From contig NZ_CP036501.1 in NCBI RefSeq assembly GCF_026230195.1, forward strand, positions 1,116,001 to 1,180,000: a stretch of DNA of 64,000 nucleotides. The letters are read 5' to 3'. The stretch's first letter is position 1, and each line of letters starts with the position of its first letter. The position numbers were made by a program, and so were the translations under genes. This document shows, piece by piece, positions 51,464 through 61,219 of this stretch. This stretch comes from Candidatus Paraluminiphilus aquimaris (GTDB taxonomy: Bacteria; Pseudomonadota; Gammaproteobacteria; Pseudomonadales; Halieaceae). The notes under the pieces are model-generated. The model did not search any database and was not told the origin of the DNA. It saw only the letters and a program-made list of their open reading frames with translations.

Positions 51464-52313
51464 CCCGATCTCTTCGGATTCGCATCAAGCCCTCCTGGGC
51501 TGTTGATGCTATGAGTTTTCCGTCTCGACTCCACAGCGTGCCCCGGTTGTAGCCTCGACCGCCACCGGACCAGGGACTGTAGGTGTCATAGAGCACCCAA
51601 TCCTGCATGCGAGGTACCTCGTGGAACCAAATGGCATGATCCAGTGAGGCTCCAATAAAGACTTTTTCAGGGCGCTCGTAGGGGAAAGCAGAAAAGGCCG
51701 TGCTGTATAGCGAAAAGTCAGAAATCATGGCTAGGGCCGCTTGCTGCGTTCGCACATTGTCCTCAAAGGGCCCGATGACGCGAAACCATGACTGACTCAC
51801 CGGCTCTTGCGCTTGGGGTAGTCGCTCAGTGACGCGTTCCCGCTCAGTGCCAAAGAGGTCGAGCAGCGTTCGCGGCATATTATTGTCGCGCTCGGCATTG
51901 AGGGCTGCTGCCTCTTCCGGTGAAATGACGTCGGGCATCGATAAAGAATGAGACATGCCTTCTTCATGCACGTGATAAGAAATAGAGGTGTTAAAAATGG
52001 CCTCGCCCTTCTGCCTTGCTACGACGCGGCGTGTGCAAAAAGATCGACCATTTCGGATCGGGTCGACTTCGAGCTCAATTGGTACGTTGGCATCGCCTGC
52101 ACGCAGGAAATAGCAGTGCATGGAGTGTGCCGTTAGGTGCTCCTCGACTGTCTCGTAGGCGGCAAGCAGGCACTGTGCGACCACCTGACCGCCAAAGAGG
52201 CGAAACTGCGGTTTTAAGCTATCGCCAATAAACCAGTAATCGCCAACGCGCTTGGGTGTCACCACGTCCAGGACCTCAGAAAAGGTCAATCTGGGGATTT
52301 CATTTGTACTCAT
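51456..52313 (-). CDS. tesB: Acyl-CoA thioesterase II (TesB-like, 285 aa)
   Basis: Double hot-dog thioesterase that cleaves acyl-CoA to free acid and CoA. Core blocks: RLFGGQVVAQCLLAAYETV, HSMHCYFLRAGD, IRNGRSFCTRRVVARQKGEAIFNTSISY, and the second domain with SLDHAIWFHEV and LYDTYSPWSGGGRGYNRGTLWS, matching TesB family order. Asp in SLDHAIWF is in the catalytic position. It is 29 bases downstream of the double TetR gene on the same strand, forming a likely autoregulated operon. Confidence 0.93.
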   Translation of the reverse strand: MSTNEIPRLTFSEVLDVVTPKRVGDYWFIGDSLKPQFRLFGGQVVAQCLLAAYETVEEHLTAHSMHCYFLRAGDANVPIELEVDPIRNGRSFCTRRVVARQKGEAIFNTSISYHVHEEGMSHSLSMPDVISPEEAAALNAERDNNMPRTLLDLFGTERERVTERLPQAQEPVSQSWFRVIGPFEDNVRTQQAALAMISDFSLYSTAFSAFPYERPEKVFIGASLDHAIWFHEVPRMQDWVLYDTYSPWSGGGRGYNRGTLWSRDGKLIASTAQEGLMRIRRDRAS

Positions 52314-52342
52314 TGTTACCTCGAGCTTTTTACTCTGGGCCG

Positions 52343-53626
52343 TTACCGCGGGCGGAGTCCAAAGAAAAAGACATTAAAAAAGTCATGGGCAGCAGACGTC
52401 ACGTCGTCGAATCGTCGCCATTGGTCAATGTCCGCTGCTGCGTTTATGGCGCTCACTAAAAGAAATCGAGACACCAAGGTGTTTGGGGTTTCCATCGTAC
52501 CCTCGGCTACACCCTGCGAAATGAGTTTATCAATTTTTGCGTGTGTCTCTTCGGAGCGATTGAGCACCTGACGTCGGATATCGCCAGGAAGCGCTGTGAT
52601 TGTATTGTATCGGATGAGTGGCCCACTTTCAGAGTTCTGAAGGCCAAAGATGGCCAGGCAAATATCCCCTAATTTCTCAAGCGGCGGCGTCATCTTGTCG
52701 TCCTGCAGCGAGATGATGCTGTCGAACTGGTCTATGGTGAACTCATAGCACTGAGCGAGTAACGCTTCCTTGCTCGAGAAGTGATAATAGAAGGCACCTT
52801 TGGACACGTCTAAGGACTCGGCAATGTCGTCGAGTGACGTGCCGTTGAACCCTTTGCGATTGAAATGACGTATCCCCGCGCGCAGAAACGCCTCTTGTTT
52901 CATGCGGTTTTGCGCTTCTCGATTGAAGCCTTGGCTCGCGGTGCTTGTTGCCCGAGGGCGAACGTTGCCCAGCGAAAAACCGGCCTCATGGGGAACGAGA
53001 CCATTGGAGAAGAGCGTTCTGACAACTTGTGTTGCCTGTTTTGCGTCGCGCTCTGGCATTTCGTAAAGCCAGTAAAAAGACCAATCCAATGCAGTTAATA
53101 AGGCGCGTGTCGCACTGGTCGTGTGGCAGTCACGAATAACGCCCTTGGCAATTCCGTCGCGCAAATAACCTCTGAAACGCTTAAACACCCTTAGGTAATC
53201 CAGCTCAAGCTCTGTTCGTTGCTCGGTTGGCAATACGGCGAGTTCTAGGGGCGCCGCGTAGTAATCTCCGCGTCCGGCGAGCGAGTCCAAACTTATCTCA
53301 ATATGCCGTTCCATAGCGCGAATGACACGCTCGAGGGGGTCGTCTGTTTCCTGCTCTACCTCGTCTAACGAGCGGTGCAGTCGCTCCATGGCGCTGACAT
53401 AGCACTGATAGATCAAATCTTCTTTTGTTTTGACGTAGTAGTAGAGACTTGTTTTGGTAAGTCCCAAGCGATTTGCAACATCCGCAAGCGTCGTTGACCG
53501 AGCCCCTTTGGTGTTAAAGAGCTTTGCAGCGCGTGACAAAATAGCAGCACGCTTTGCTGAGTGTTGAGCGCCACGACTGAAGGGCGATCCAGTACCCGTT
53601 TTGTTTGGAATTGCAGAATCTGGCAT
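52343..53626 (-). CDS. Tandem TetR-family regulator (two TetR units in one chain, 427 aa)
   Basis: Two complete TetR-type proteins fused head to tail. Helix-turn-helix 1: TTLADVANRLGLTKTSLYYYVKTKEDL; HTH 2: TSLDDIAESLDVSKGAFYYHFSSKEAL (from about residue 265). Each is followed by a helical ligand domain. It likely responds to acyl-CoA or fatty acid ligands, given that a thioesterase lies in the same operon and a crotonase diverges. Palindromes at 53658-53694 between it and the crotonase are candidate operators. Confidence 0.9.
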   Translation of the reverse strand: MPDSAIPNKTGTGSPFSRGAQHSAKRAAILSRAAKLFNTKGARSTTLADVANRLGLTKTSLYYYVKTKEDLIYQCYVSAMERLHRSLDEVEQETDDPLERVIRAMERHIEISLDSLAGRGDYYAAPLELAVLPTEQRTELELDYLRVFKRFRGYLRDGIAKGVIRDCHTTSATRALLTALDWSFYWLYEMPERDAKQATQVVRTLFSNGLVPHEAGFSLGNVRPRATSTASQGFNREAQNRMKQEAFLRAGIRHFNRKGFNGTSLDDIAESLDVSKGAFYYHFSSKEALLAQCYEFTIDQFDSIISLQDDKMTPPLEKLGDICLAIFGLQNSESGPLIRYNTITALPGDIRRQVLNRSEETHAKIDKLISQGVAEGTMETPNTLVSRFLLVSAINAAADIDQWRRFDDVTSAAHDFFNVFFFGLRPR

Positions 53627-53657
53627 CGGACTCGGTTTGGGCTCTTAATGTTGTTTG

Positions 53658-53694
53658 ACGCCGAGGGACATTCCCGGCGTTCGAATATTTGAAC
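53658..53694. promoter_or_regulatory. Two palindromes between the double TetR gene and the crotonase
   Basis: ACGCCG (53658-53663) and CGGCGT (53675-53680) form one inverted repeat; the near-palindrome GTTCGAATATTTGAAC (53679-53694) overlaps it. Both lie in the divergent intergenic region 32-68 bases from the TetR start and upstream of the crotonase, suitable as TetR operators. Confidence 0.5.
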
Positions 53695-53774
53695 TTTAAG
53701 TATTTTTTTTGAACCTGTCCATCCAGACGGACCGACTCGTGACACAATAAGCATTGAAAAGAAGGAGAGAGCAG

Positions 53775-54524
53775 ATGGCAGATTCGATTCGCTTTACTAT
53801 TGATGGCTCCTTAGCTGAGCTGACACTCGCTGCACCCGAGCGTCGCAATGCAATTGGCTCACAGGAAATTCAAGCGGTGAAGGCGGCTCTATCCTCCATT
53901 CCAGAGAGCTGCCGGCTTTTCGTGATTCGCTCCGAGGGCCCGGTATTTTGTGCCGGCGCCAATTTAAAAGAAATAACAGACGGCACCATGAACGGTGATG
54001 ACTTTCAGTCCATGACGAATGCCATCGCAGAGCTTCCGATTCCGACTCTCGCGATTGTCGAGGCGGATGTTTTTGGCGGCGGAGCTGAGCTTTTATTCAG
54101 TTGTGATTTTCGTCTCGCGGTTGAAGGCAAGAAACTTATGATTCCGGCTGCGGCCGTTGGCTTGTGCTACCCGGTAGAGGGTATTCAGCGAATGACTCAG
54201 CGACTAGGGAGCACCTTGGTCAGGCGCTTACTGCTGACAACAGAACCCGTATTATTCAAAACGCTATTCGACTACGGTGCTATCGATTGGTTGGTGACCG
54301 AGGCGTCGGTTGGTGCCCGATCAGCTGCGGTTATCAATAAGCTCACAGGCCTTGCGCCTATGTCGCTTTCCGCGATGTTGCGCATCATAAAAATGGTTGA
54401 GACCAATACGTTTGATCGATCAGAGGCGCAACTACTTGCGGATGAATGCAGTGCGTCAGAGGACTTGCAAGAGGGGTTACGAGCGCAACGTGAGAAACGC
54501 GCTCCTGTCTTTAAGCGCCGTTAG
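53775..54524 (+). CDS. Enoyl-CoA hydratase/isomerase family protein (249 aa)
   Basis: Crotonase fold: [10 protein letters not shown], oxyanion hole [10 protein letters not shown] and the catalytic loop [17 protein letters not shown] with Glu at the first catalytic position. The second usual Glu is replaced ([11 protein letters not shown]), so hydratase activity is uncertain. AAGGAGAG precedes ATG 53775. Divergent from the TetR/TesB operon; its end overlaps the hybrid kinase gene by 14 bases on the opposite strand. Confidence 0.88.
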   Translation: MADSIRFTIDGSLAELTLAAPERRNAIGSQEIQAVKAALSSIPESCRLFVIRSEGPVFCAGANLKEITDGTMNGDDFQSMTNAIAELPIPTLAIVEADVFGGGAELLFSCDFRLAVEGKKLMIPAAAVGLCYPVEGIQRMTQRLGSTLVRRLLLTTEPVLFKTLFDYGAIDWLVTEASVGARSAAVINKLTGLAPMSLSAMLRIIKMVETNTFDRSEAQLLADECSASEDLQEGLRAQREKRAPVFKRR

Positions 54525-57500
54525 ACCCGTCGACGCCTGTATGTTCTGAGCGTAGCCGAACGTAAGCTGCGAGTAACTGTCGGAGACTCTCTCGTACGAG
54601 CTCGTCCAGTTCGTTGGCCTCTTCTGGTGTGAGTGTGTGGTGATCATCCTTGGCTGATGCCTCGATCTCCGCTAAGCGGTCGCCAAGTACGAATGCACCG
54701 ATATTCCTCGCGGAAGATTTGTATGCGTGCGCCAAGCGGCGTGTTTCTGCTGCATCGCCCTCGCGGGTGGCCATTTCTATTTCGTTTATGAAGGTAGGTG
54801 TCTGCTGCTCGAACAATCCCACAACCTGGTCTACTAAATCCATGCCGGATTCAGGATTGATTTGTGCGATAGCAAGCAGCGTTTCTTCGTTGATTAGCGT
54901 ATCTACATTACTCGCTTTAACAGGCCTTTCTGGAGTTGCTTGGGCATGGGTCAACAGCATTCGTCTGAGATCGCCTGTGGAGAAGGGCTTTACCATAACG
55001 TCGGTCATACCAGCTTGCAGTGCTTCATCGAAGTCACCTGCCGAGGCTGATGCAGTGGCGGCAATAATGGGAAGTTCATAACCTTTGGTACGAATTGCCC
55101 GAGTCGCTTCGAAGCCGTCCATCACGGGCATTAAACAGTCCATAAGCACGATGTCGAATTGCTGCTCATCGACCGCCTGTACTGCGAGTAAACCATTCTC
55201 TACCGCTTTGTATGAGGCGCCTAGGCCCGTCAGCATGCTCTCCACAAGCAGTTGGTTCACGGGATTATCCTCAGCTATCAACACACGCAGACCGTTGAGC
55301 TGTTGCGCGGTATCAGGACTCGTTTCTGACTCGAAGCTGTTAAATGCCTCGCGTAGCGTCGCGCCCGTGACAGGTTTGTGTATGAAGTCCCAGGTTTTGG
55401 TTGCGATTAGCGGGTTGTCGCTGCGTATTTCTGTTAGCAGCAGTCGATGGTCGAACTTATCTTGGTCAGCAAATGCTCTGAGGGTTTCTGTATCGCTGAT
55501 CTCGTCGACAACCACAGCGACGGTATCGAGGGGAGCCTCGTCGGGGTGGCTAATACGTAGCGTCTCAAAACCAAGGCGTAAGGCTTGAGATTGAAAGCTC
55601 AGAGCGAGCTTGTCGTCTTCAGTGCACAGCGCCACCGTACCGCGTTGACTTACGCGTGCCTCAGTTTCTCTGGTCAGTGGGATGGTTATATGAGCGAGCG
55701 TCCCTTTGCTGTTAGGTCCATCAAACAGCTCAAGATTGCCACCCATAAAGGTCATGTAGCTCTTGCAAATAGCAAGGCCAAGACCCGTACCACCAAAGCG
55801 ACGTGTGGTTGTTGCGTCGGCTTGCGTGAATTTGTCAAAAACCTTGTCACGCGACTCTTTTGGGATGCCCACGCCAGTATCGGCTACGGCGATTACAACC
55901 GCGTCGTTCTCATCGAGGAAGGTTTTGATATCAACACTACCAACCTCGGTGAACTTCACAGCATTACCAATAACATTTGTCAGCACTTGTCTGAGTTTTT
56001 GCGCGTCACCACGGTAGGCGCCGGCGACGTTGTAATCGTGAATAACACTGAGCTCTACTGACTTACGCTGCGCGGGCTCACCCTGCAGGTAGGTCACGTC
56101 ATCGACAAGGTCGCAGACGTCGAATAGTTCCTCATCAAGCTCAAGTTTGTCTGCTTCAATTTTAGAAATATCTAAGATTTCATTTATGAGGTTAAGTAAC
56201 GTTTTACCGCTGTTCATAGCGGTGCGCGCGAGCCGCGACTGCCGAGGCGAAACACCTGTATTGAGCAGGAGTTCATTCATTCCAATGATGCCGTGCAGGG
56301 GTGTCCTTATTTCGTGACTCATTACGGCCAAGAATTCAGTCTTGGCTTGGCTTGCCTTTTCGGCGTCTCGTTTAGCCAGTTCTAGCTGATGGGTGCGTTC
56401 TATTACCTGCTGTTTCATTTCAGCTGCACGATCGATGGAGATCTGCAGCGCGCGTCGTGAACGCAGTACAAAGAGCAAAATAGTCAGCAAAATGGCAGCG
56501 GTGTAACCAACATATGCTTGCACCGTTTGGTACCAGGGTGGTGCAACGATAATGGGGAGCGATAAGCCGCCGCGATTCCAGACACCATTACTACCCCGGG
56601 CCGCTAATTCAAGCGTGTAAGATCCTGGGCGCAATGTCGTTAGCTGAACCTTGCCGTCGGTTGATTCCCAATTGTAAATGGGAGTGAGGCGGTGTTCGTA
56701 CTCGATATTCCAGGGGGCACGGTAATCTGCTGCGAAAAACTCCACCGTGGTCAGCGTATCGCTGGCATCGAGTTCTAACATGTCATCGGTTGAGGTGGGG
56801 TAGAAGCTGCGACCCATTATGTCGATCGAGCCAAAGCCCATATCAACCGGTCGTTTATCAAGTGTTTCTAGGCGCCCGTCAAGATAGGTGACGCCTCTCG
56901 GACTTCCAAAGAAAAGCATGCCGTCGGCGCTCTTATAACTTGCACCCGAGTTGTACTCTTCAGCGGTCACACCCAGCCGAGAGGCGAAATGTTGGACCGA
57001 GCCGGTTTCCTCAACGACTCGTGTCAGGCCGTCGTTATGAGCCAGCCACAGAGCACCATTATTGTCGTATTGAATACCAACGATCGCGAGGCTGGGTAGC
57101 TCAAACTGCCGTGAAAGATTCAAAAGCTCGGTGCCTTCACCTGAGGCGTCACGGCTTACGCGATAAATCCCCGAATCATCAGTACCCAGAAGTAGCGAAC
57201 CATCGGGTTCAACCTCAATATCGATGATGGTGGTATCGACCCCTATAGCTTCACTTAATGCCGTGCCATCCACCGATAGCGGTCTTATAGCTGTGAGGGT
57301 GGGGTCGATGACGCCTAAGCTCTGTGACATTCCTACAAATACGGATCCAGCTTTATCCTCGGCGAGGGTAATGGGATAGTCACTTAAGTACTCACCAGGC
57401 GGATTGCGCAGAACTCTTTTCACTCGACCTGATGGAGCGACAATCGCGGTCCCGCCTCCGAACGTCGACACCACGACATCGCCAGAGGAGTGCGGAAGAA

Positions 57501-58863
57501 TAGAAGTCACGCCAGGCGCTTGAAGCGCAAAAGGATTATTTGAATCGAGCGCAATAGCCTCCATTTGGTCGGATACCGTGTTTAGCCGGTACAGCCCTGC
57601 ATCAAAAGTGCCTATCCATAAAATCTCGGCCTGACTCGCGAGAGACATAATTTGATTACTGCGTAGCTCAGGGGTGTTAGCAGTATTAATCCAGCGAAAT
57701 CTTGTTTCGCCCGGCGCGAGTCGACTCAGACCGTCCTGTGTTCCAACCCAAATAGTACCGTCGCTCGTCTGGTGAACCGCGTTAACGTGATTGTGAGAGA
57801 GGTTAGAGTTGGTGGCATTGAAAGCGTCAAACTGCGTCTGCGCGCCTTGCGCGAGACCCGCGCGCGTTCCCACCCAGTAACTACCATCCGAGGACTTATA
57901 AAGCCCTACGATCCAGTTACTGGGAAGGCCAGTGAAGGAATCACCGTAATACCTGAAGGTCCTGCCCGCATCCGCTGTGAACACCAAGCCGTTTTGGGTG
58001 CCTAACCATACGCCCGTATCGTCGCTGTATGCACTTGTAATTAAGTTCGATGGTAGGTCGTCGCTACCCGGCCCTTCAGTTACATGTCTCACAGAATCTC
58101 TTTCAAGATTAACAACAAAGAGGCCACTCGAAATCGTTCCGATGAACACATTTTCGCCATGGATTGCCGCAGAAGTAGTGATTACTGGCGTGTCGATGGC
58201 CGACAGCTTTGCCCGCTCAGCTATGCGGACTTCACCAGTATCTGTGATGCTAAATTCGTAGACGGCCTCAGAATTGATACCGATCATCTTATTCCCAAGA
58301 GGAATAAGTTTTACGATAGGGGTGGCTCTAATTCTTTTGCCCTGTTCTCGAATGTTTGGCTCAGGGAGTTCAAATAATTCCGCGCGACCAACCCCCGGCC
58401 TGTAAAGACCGATAGAGTCCTTAAGACCAATCCATAGTCGGTCCTGACTGTCGAATGCAATCGAGTTAGATTCGCCCTCACTTACAAATGTTACGGGCGT
58501 TTCGAACTGTTGTGTTCCGGGGTTGAAAACCTGAAGAGAGCGAGTAAGCACCCAGAGCCTCCCCGCTGAGGATACGGCTAGCGCCTTTACACCGCCAGGC
58601 TTTAAACCTCCATCATCCGCATTTGCAGCAGTGAAGATATCAACGTCCTCACCCCGCTGGCGCGTTAAGCCCTCTTGCGTTGCGAACCACAGTGCGCCAC
58701 TTCCGTCTTGTGCTATTTCACTGACTTCAATCGAGTTCAGCTTGCTGTTGACTGGGGATTCCCAAAAACTGATATCTGTCGTAGCTTTTGCGAAGGCACA
58801 AAAAACCAGTAAGGTCGCCCCCACTGGCTGCGCTAAGAGTCTTTTGTGCCACGTTGTGTTCAT
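54511..58863 (-). CDS. Hybrid sensor histidine kinase/response regulator with beta-propeller sensor (1450 aa)
   Basis: A signal peptide (about 1-28) is followed by a periplasmic two-bladed-repeat propeller (about 30-700; repeated [39 protein letters not shown]), a Y_Y_Y beta-sandwich (about 705-770), one transmembrane helix (about 775-797), HisKA with His near 849 in [11 protein letters not shown], and an HATPase domain ([18 protein letters not shown]). A degenerate receiver ([11 protein letters not shown]..., no phospho-Asp) precedes a true receiver with DCLMP (Asp near 1241) and an HPt domain ([13 protein letters not shown], His near 1378). HTCS-like sensors of this kind detect extracellular glycans or other polymers. 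Output partner is unknown. Confidence 0.93.
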   Translation of the reverse strand: MNTTWHKRLLAQPVGATLLVFCAFAKATTDISFWESPVNSKLNSIEVSEIAQDGSGALWFATQEGLTRQRGEDVDIFTAANADDGGLKPGGVKALAVSSAGRLWVLTRSLQVFNPGTQQFETPVTFVSEGESNSIAFDSQDRLWIGLKDSIGLYRPGVGRAELFELPEPNIREQGKRIRATPIVKLIPLGNKMIGINSEAVYEFSITDTGEVRIAERAKLSAIDTPVITTSAAIHGENVFIGTISSGLFVVNLERDSVRHVTEGPGSDDLPSNLITSAYSDDTGVWLGTQNGLVFTADAGRTFRYYGDSFTGLPSNWIVGLYKSSDGSYWVGTRAGLAQGAQTQFDAFNATNSNLSHNHVNAVHQTSDGTIWVGTQDGLSRLAPGETRFRWINTANTPELRSNQIMSLASQAEILWIGTFDAGLYRLNTVSDQMEAIALDSNNPFALQAPGVTSILPHSSGDVVVSTFGGGTAIVAPSGRVKRVLRNPPGEYLSDYPITLAEDKAGSVFVGMSQSLGVIDPTLTAIRPLSVDGTALSEAIGVDTTIIDIEVEPDGSLLLGTDDSGIYRVSRDASGEGTELLNLSRQFELPSLAIVGIQYDNNGALWLAHNDGLTRVVEETGSVQHFASRLGVTAEEYNSGASYKSADGMLFFGSPRGVTYLDGRLETLDKRPVDMGFGSIDIMGRSFYPTSTDDMLELDASDTLTTVEFFAADYRAPWNIEYEHRLTPIYNWESTDGKVQLTTLRPGSYTLELAARGSNGVWNRGGLSLPIIVAPPWYQTVQAYVGYTAAILLTILLFVLRSRRALQISIDRAAEMKQQVIERTHQLELAKRDAEKASQAKTEFLAVMSHEIRTPLHGIIGMNELLLNTGVSPRQSRLARTAMNSGKTLLNLINEILDISKIEADKLELDEELFDVCDLVDDVTYLQGEPAQRKSVELSVIHDYNVAGAYRGDAQKLRQVLTNVIGNAVKFTEVGSVDIKTFLDENDAVVIAVADTGVGIPKESRDKVFDKFTQADATTTRRFGGTGLGLAICKSYMTFMGGNLELFDGPNSKGTLAHITIPLTRETEARVSQRGTVALCTEDDKLALSFQSQALRLGFETLRISHPDEAPLDTVAVVVDEISDTETLRAFADQDKFDHRLLLTEIRSDNPLIATKTWDFIHKPVTGATLREAFNSFESETSPDTAQQLNGLRVLIAEDNPVNQLLVESMLTGLGASYKAVENGLLAVQAVDEQQFDIVLMDCLMPVMDGFEATRAIRTKGYELPIIAATASASAGDFDEALQAGMTDVMVKPFSTGDLRRMLLTHAQATPERPVKASNVDTLINEETLLAIAQINPESGMDLVDQVVGLFEQQTPTFINEIEMATREGDAAETRRLAHAYKSSARNIGAFVLGDRLAEIEASAKDDHHTLTPEEANELDELVRESLRQLLAAYVRLRSEHTGVDGSNGA

Positions 58864-58891
58864 AGCCCCATTATCAAGGGTCTGAACATTA

Positions 58892-58910
58892 CCTCAAGTA
58901 CGGCTTGAGG
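58892..58910. repeat. Hairpin CCTCAAG/CTTGAGG
   Basis: Perfect 7-bp stem around TACGG in the short gap between the hybrid kinase start and the small exported protein's stop. No T tract. Confidence 0.35.
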
Positions 58911-58935
58911 GTGTTTTACGCTGGTCTTAGAAATC

Positions 58936-59262
58936 TTATTTGTCTTTTTTGTCTCGTCGCGAGGGCATTGTTGTGCCACCTGTCGTGCTTGGCCACGTGA
59001 TCACCGAAGGCTTCACCGCAAGACTCTTTGCTTTTACGACGCGCTCTGCAGTTACTTGTGTGCGAACAGGAGTACTGCCCCACTGGAAAGACTTGATCTG
59101 ACTCGCTGCGAGTTCTGTACCAGCGGTCTGAGTCACGGTAGCAGCTGTCTGCGGAACAACTTTTGTTGAAACCATCGCAGCACCCACAGGCTGGCCGGCG
59201 AAGGTGACATTGGACAGTGCGAGAGTAGCTACTGCTGCTGCAACGGTGATTACATTTTTCAT
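58936..59262 (-). CDS. Small exported protein of unknown function (108 aa)
   Basis: Signal peptide MKNVITVAAAVATLALSNVTFAG, then a Thr/Ala/Val-rich, mostly disordered-looking mature part with a basic end (MPSRRDKKDK). No family recognised and no Cys. It lies directly upstream, on the same strand, of the hybrid kinase gene; whether it belongs with it is not known. Confidence 0.7.
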   Translation of the reverse strand: MKNVITVAAAVATLALSNVTFAGQPVGAAMVSTKVVPQTAATVTQTAGTELAASQIKSFQWGSTPVRTQVTAERVVKAKSLAVKPSVITWPSTTGGTTMPSRRDKKDK

Positions 59263-59818
59263 CTTTAGCTCCTAGCGTCTGTGCGCTGAATTAAGTCAAA
59301 ACGCCGATGGCTCTACCTTGGCTATCGGTTGGGTTCAGACTAGGGAGCAGTGGCATCGAGTTACAGTTTGTGAATAACCCACGCGGTTTGATCCGGGTGC
59401 CCAAGATGGGTGAAGACTTTTGGGCAGGATTTTTTAAAAAAGTAGGTTCTTGGGTTTCGAGTTTTTCTTTTTAAGCGCCTTGGGGTGTGGGGTTTAAGTC
59501 CGGCCCCACTGCAAGCCCCTATCTACGCCAATAAATAACCCACAAAAGTCGTTGCCTATTTGCATTGCACATTATTTATACCGCAAAAACAAAATGTGGC
59601 GGACGGGCTCGGTGATCTGACGTGACCCGAAGGTTGGGTATCAGACACCGATGTCAGCCCCCAATCTGTCAGAGGGGTTACACGGTGCATGCGACAACTG
59701 GTGTATCCCGTCTCAAGCACGTGATGCCACATACAGGGAGTCTGCGTGCCTGAGACGACCTAATTACAGCGGTAGATGGGTATGCGCGCCTTCAATCCTT
59801 GCGTCTATATACGCGCGT
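59263..59818. other. 556-base gap with a long inverted repeat
   Basis: Holds the 12-base imperfect inverted repeat at 59710-59756 near the subtilase 3' end. The T- and A-rich central part around 59420-59475 shows no coding or clear regulatory pattern. No gene is supported. Confidence 0.4.
59710..59756. repeat. Long inverted repeat downstream of the subtilase gene
   Basis: GTCTCAAGCACG (59710-59721) and CGTGCCTGAGAC (59745-59756) pair at 11 of 12 positions with a 23-base loop. It may mark the transcript end for the minus-strand operon or encode a structured RNA. Confidence 0.45.
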
Positions 59819-61219
59819 CTATTTATGCGGGTCTAATGTGTAAGCGCCTTCGATAACAGTACCGGGCGATAAACCCTCGAATCGCTCCTCACAGTCAGTG
59901 TCAGTTGCACGAAGTGCAGCACTGATATCAATCAAGCCTCTTCCTTGTGACATCGGTGAGATGGGTGTTTTGCTTTCCCTTGCCAGCGGCCTCGCTGTAT
60001 TTGCAAGTAAGCATTTGACGTCATTATTTGACAGTTCTGGTCTCGCTTCGAGCAACAGTGTTACCAGTCCCGCAACAACCGCTGAGGCCTGTGAGGCACC
60101 ACTCGTTACCCACAGTCCGTCCTTCGTAAATTCCGTTGGTTCGTGGCTTGGACGGCTGACGGTTGGTGGCAAAAATGCCGCGAGACGCGTCCCCGGCGCC
60201 ACAATGTTCGGTTTGATGTGTCCTGAGTGTGTTGGGCCTCTTCCTGAGAAGGGTGCAACGCGAATTTCGCTCGCAGAATTATCGAAAGAAGCCGCTCCGA
60301 CGGTAATCAACCAGGGATTGTTTCCGGGCGCTGTCACCGAGGAAAGGTGGGGTCCTAGATTGCCCGCCGAGACCACCACAACGAGGCCCGCATCCCAAGC
60401 GGCTGTCAGGGCGCGATTGAGGGGATCTAGATTGTAAGGGAGTTCTGTTGATGCGCTGATGGATAAATTAAGGACCCGAATACCGAATCGTTCTTTATTC
60501 ACTGTCACCCACTGAACAGCTCGAATCACGTCTAAAAACTGTGCGCGTTCCTGCGCATCGAAGGCTTTGACAATAACCAGTGACGCAAGGGGTGCTATAC
60601 CCGCCCAATTACTGCCTGCCCCCACAATAAGGCTACTTACATGTGTTCCGTGCCCCGTACTGTCTGAGACGTCACCACCCTCAATATCGGTAACTGAGTT
60701 GTAGCGTGCAATGATTCTTGGAGATGGCTCACCCCAGGTGGCATTTTTTGAGATACCGGTGTCGACGATGGCCAAACCAACACCTTGGCCTGTGAGGCCT
60801 TGCTCGTCTCGAGCAATAAGCGTCTCTAACCAATCGTTCTGAACGGGGGCGCCTCGTTCACTTCGCAACCAATCTGCAGCGTGTTTGGTGATGGCGTACT
60901 CGGGTGCCTCCTCGTCAGATAGCGCGGCATCGATAATGATGTTATCAATCTTCCGATTTTCGGAGAGTTTCTGGATGCTTTGCGGCGACAGTAAAGCGCC
61001 AACGGCGTTAAGTAACGGTAGGTTGTGCGTAATGATGCCGCCCGCTGCCAAAACTTGCGCTTTAGCGAGAGCCTGCGTCTTTGCGACAACCAGTGCGCTT
61101 TTTTGTGGCCGTTCGCTCTCTCTGTCAGGTGCGTTTTGCGTGTGGGTGGGCAGTGGTGAGCAGCCGATTAGAAGTAAACTCAGGATGAGCCCCAGCCAAG
61201 GTCTTGTCCGCAGGATCAT
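59819..61219 (-). CDS. Subtilisin-like (S8) serine protease, lipoprotein (466 aa)
   Basis: Lipobox LIGC follows the signal MILRTRPWLGLILSLLL; start ATG 61219 overlaps the stop of the GGDEF-EAL gene (ATGA). The catalytic triad is visible: Asp in GLAIVDTGIS, His in STGHGTHVSSL, Ser in SGASQASAVVAG; oxyanion Asn in SAGNLGPH. It should be a periplasm- or surface-anchored protease. The overlapping coupling with a c-di-GMP signalling protein is unusual and suggests the protease acts under the same control. Confidence 0.9.
   Translation of the reverse strand: MILRTRPWLGLILSLLLIGCSPLPTHTQNAPDRESERPQKSALVVAKTQALAKAQVLAAGGIITHNLPLLNAVGALLSPQSIQKLSENRKIDNIIIDAALSDEEAPEYAITKHAADWLRSERGAPVQNDWLETLIARDEQGLTGQGVGLAIVDTGISKNATWGEPSPRIIARYNSVTDIEGGDVSDSTGHGTHVSSLIVGAGSNWAGIAPLASLVIVKAFDAQERAQFLDVIRAVQWVTVNKERFGIRVLNLSISASTELPYNLDPLNRALTAAWDAGLVVVVSAGNLGPHLSSVTAPGNNPWLITVGAASFDNSASEIRVAPFSGRGPTHSGHIKPNIVAPGTRLAAFLPPTVSRPSHEPTEFTKDGLWVTSGASQASAVVAGLVTLLLEARPELSNNDVKCLLANTARPLARESKTPISPMSQGRGLIDISAALRATDTDCEERFEGLSPGTVIEGAYTLDPHK

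Noticed and set aside
59651-59836. 61-codon plus-strand ORF in the 59263-59818 gap
   Set aside because: Runs into the subtilase gene on the opposite strand, no ribosome site, and spans the inverted repeat.
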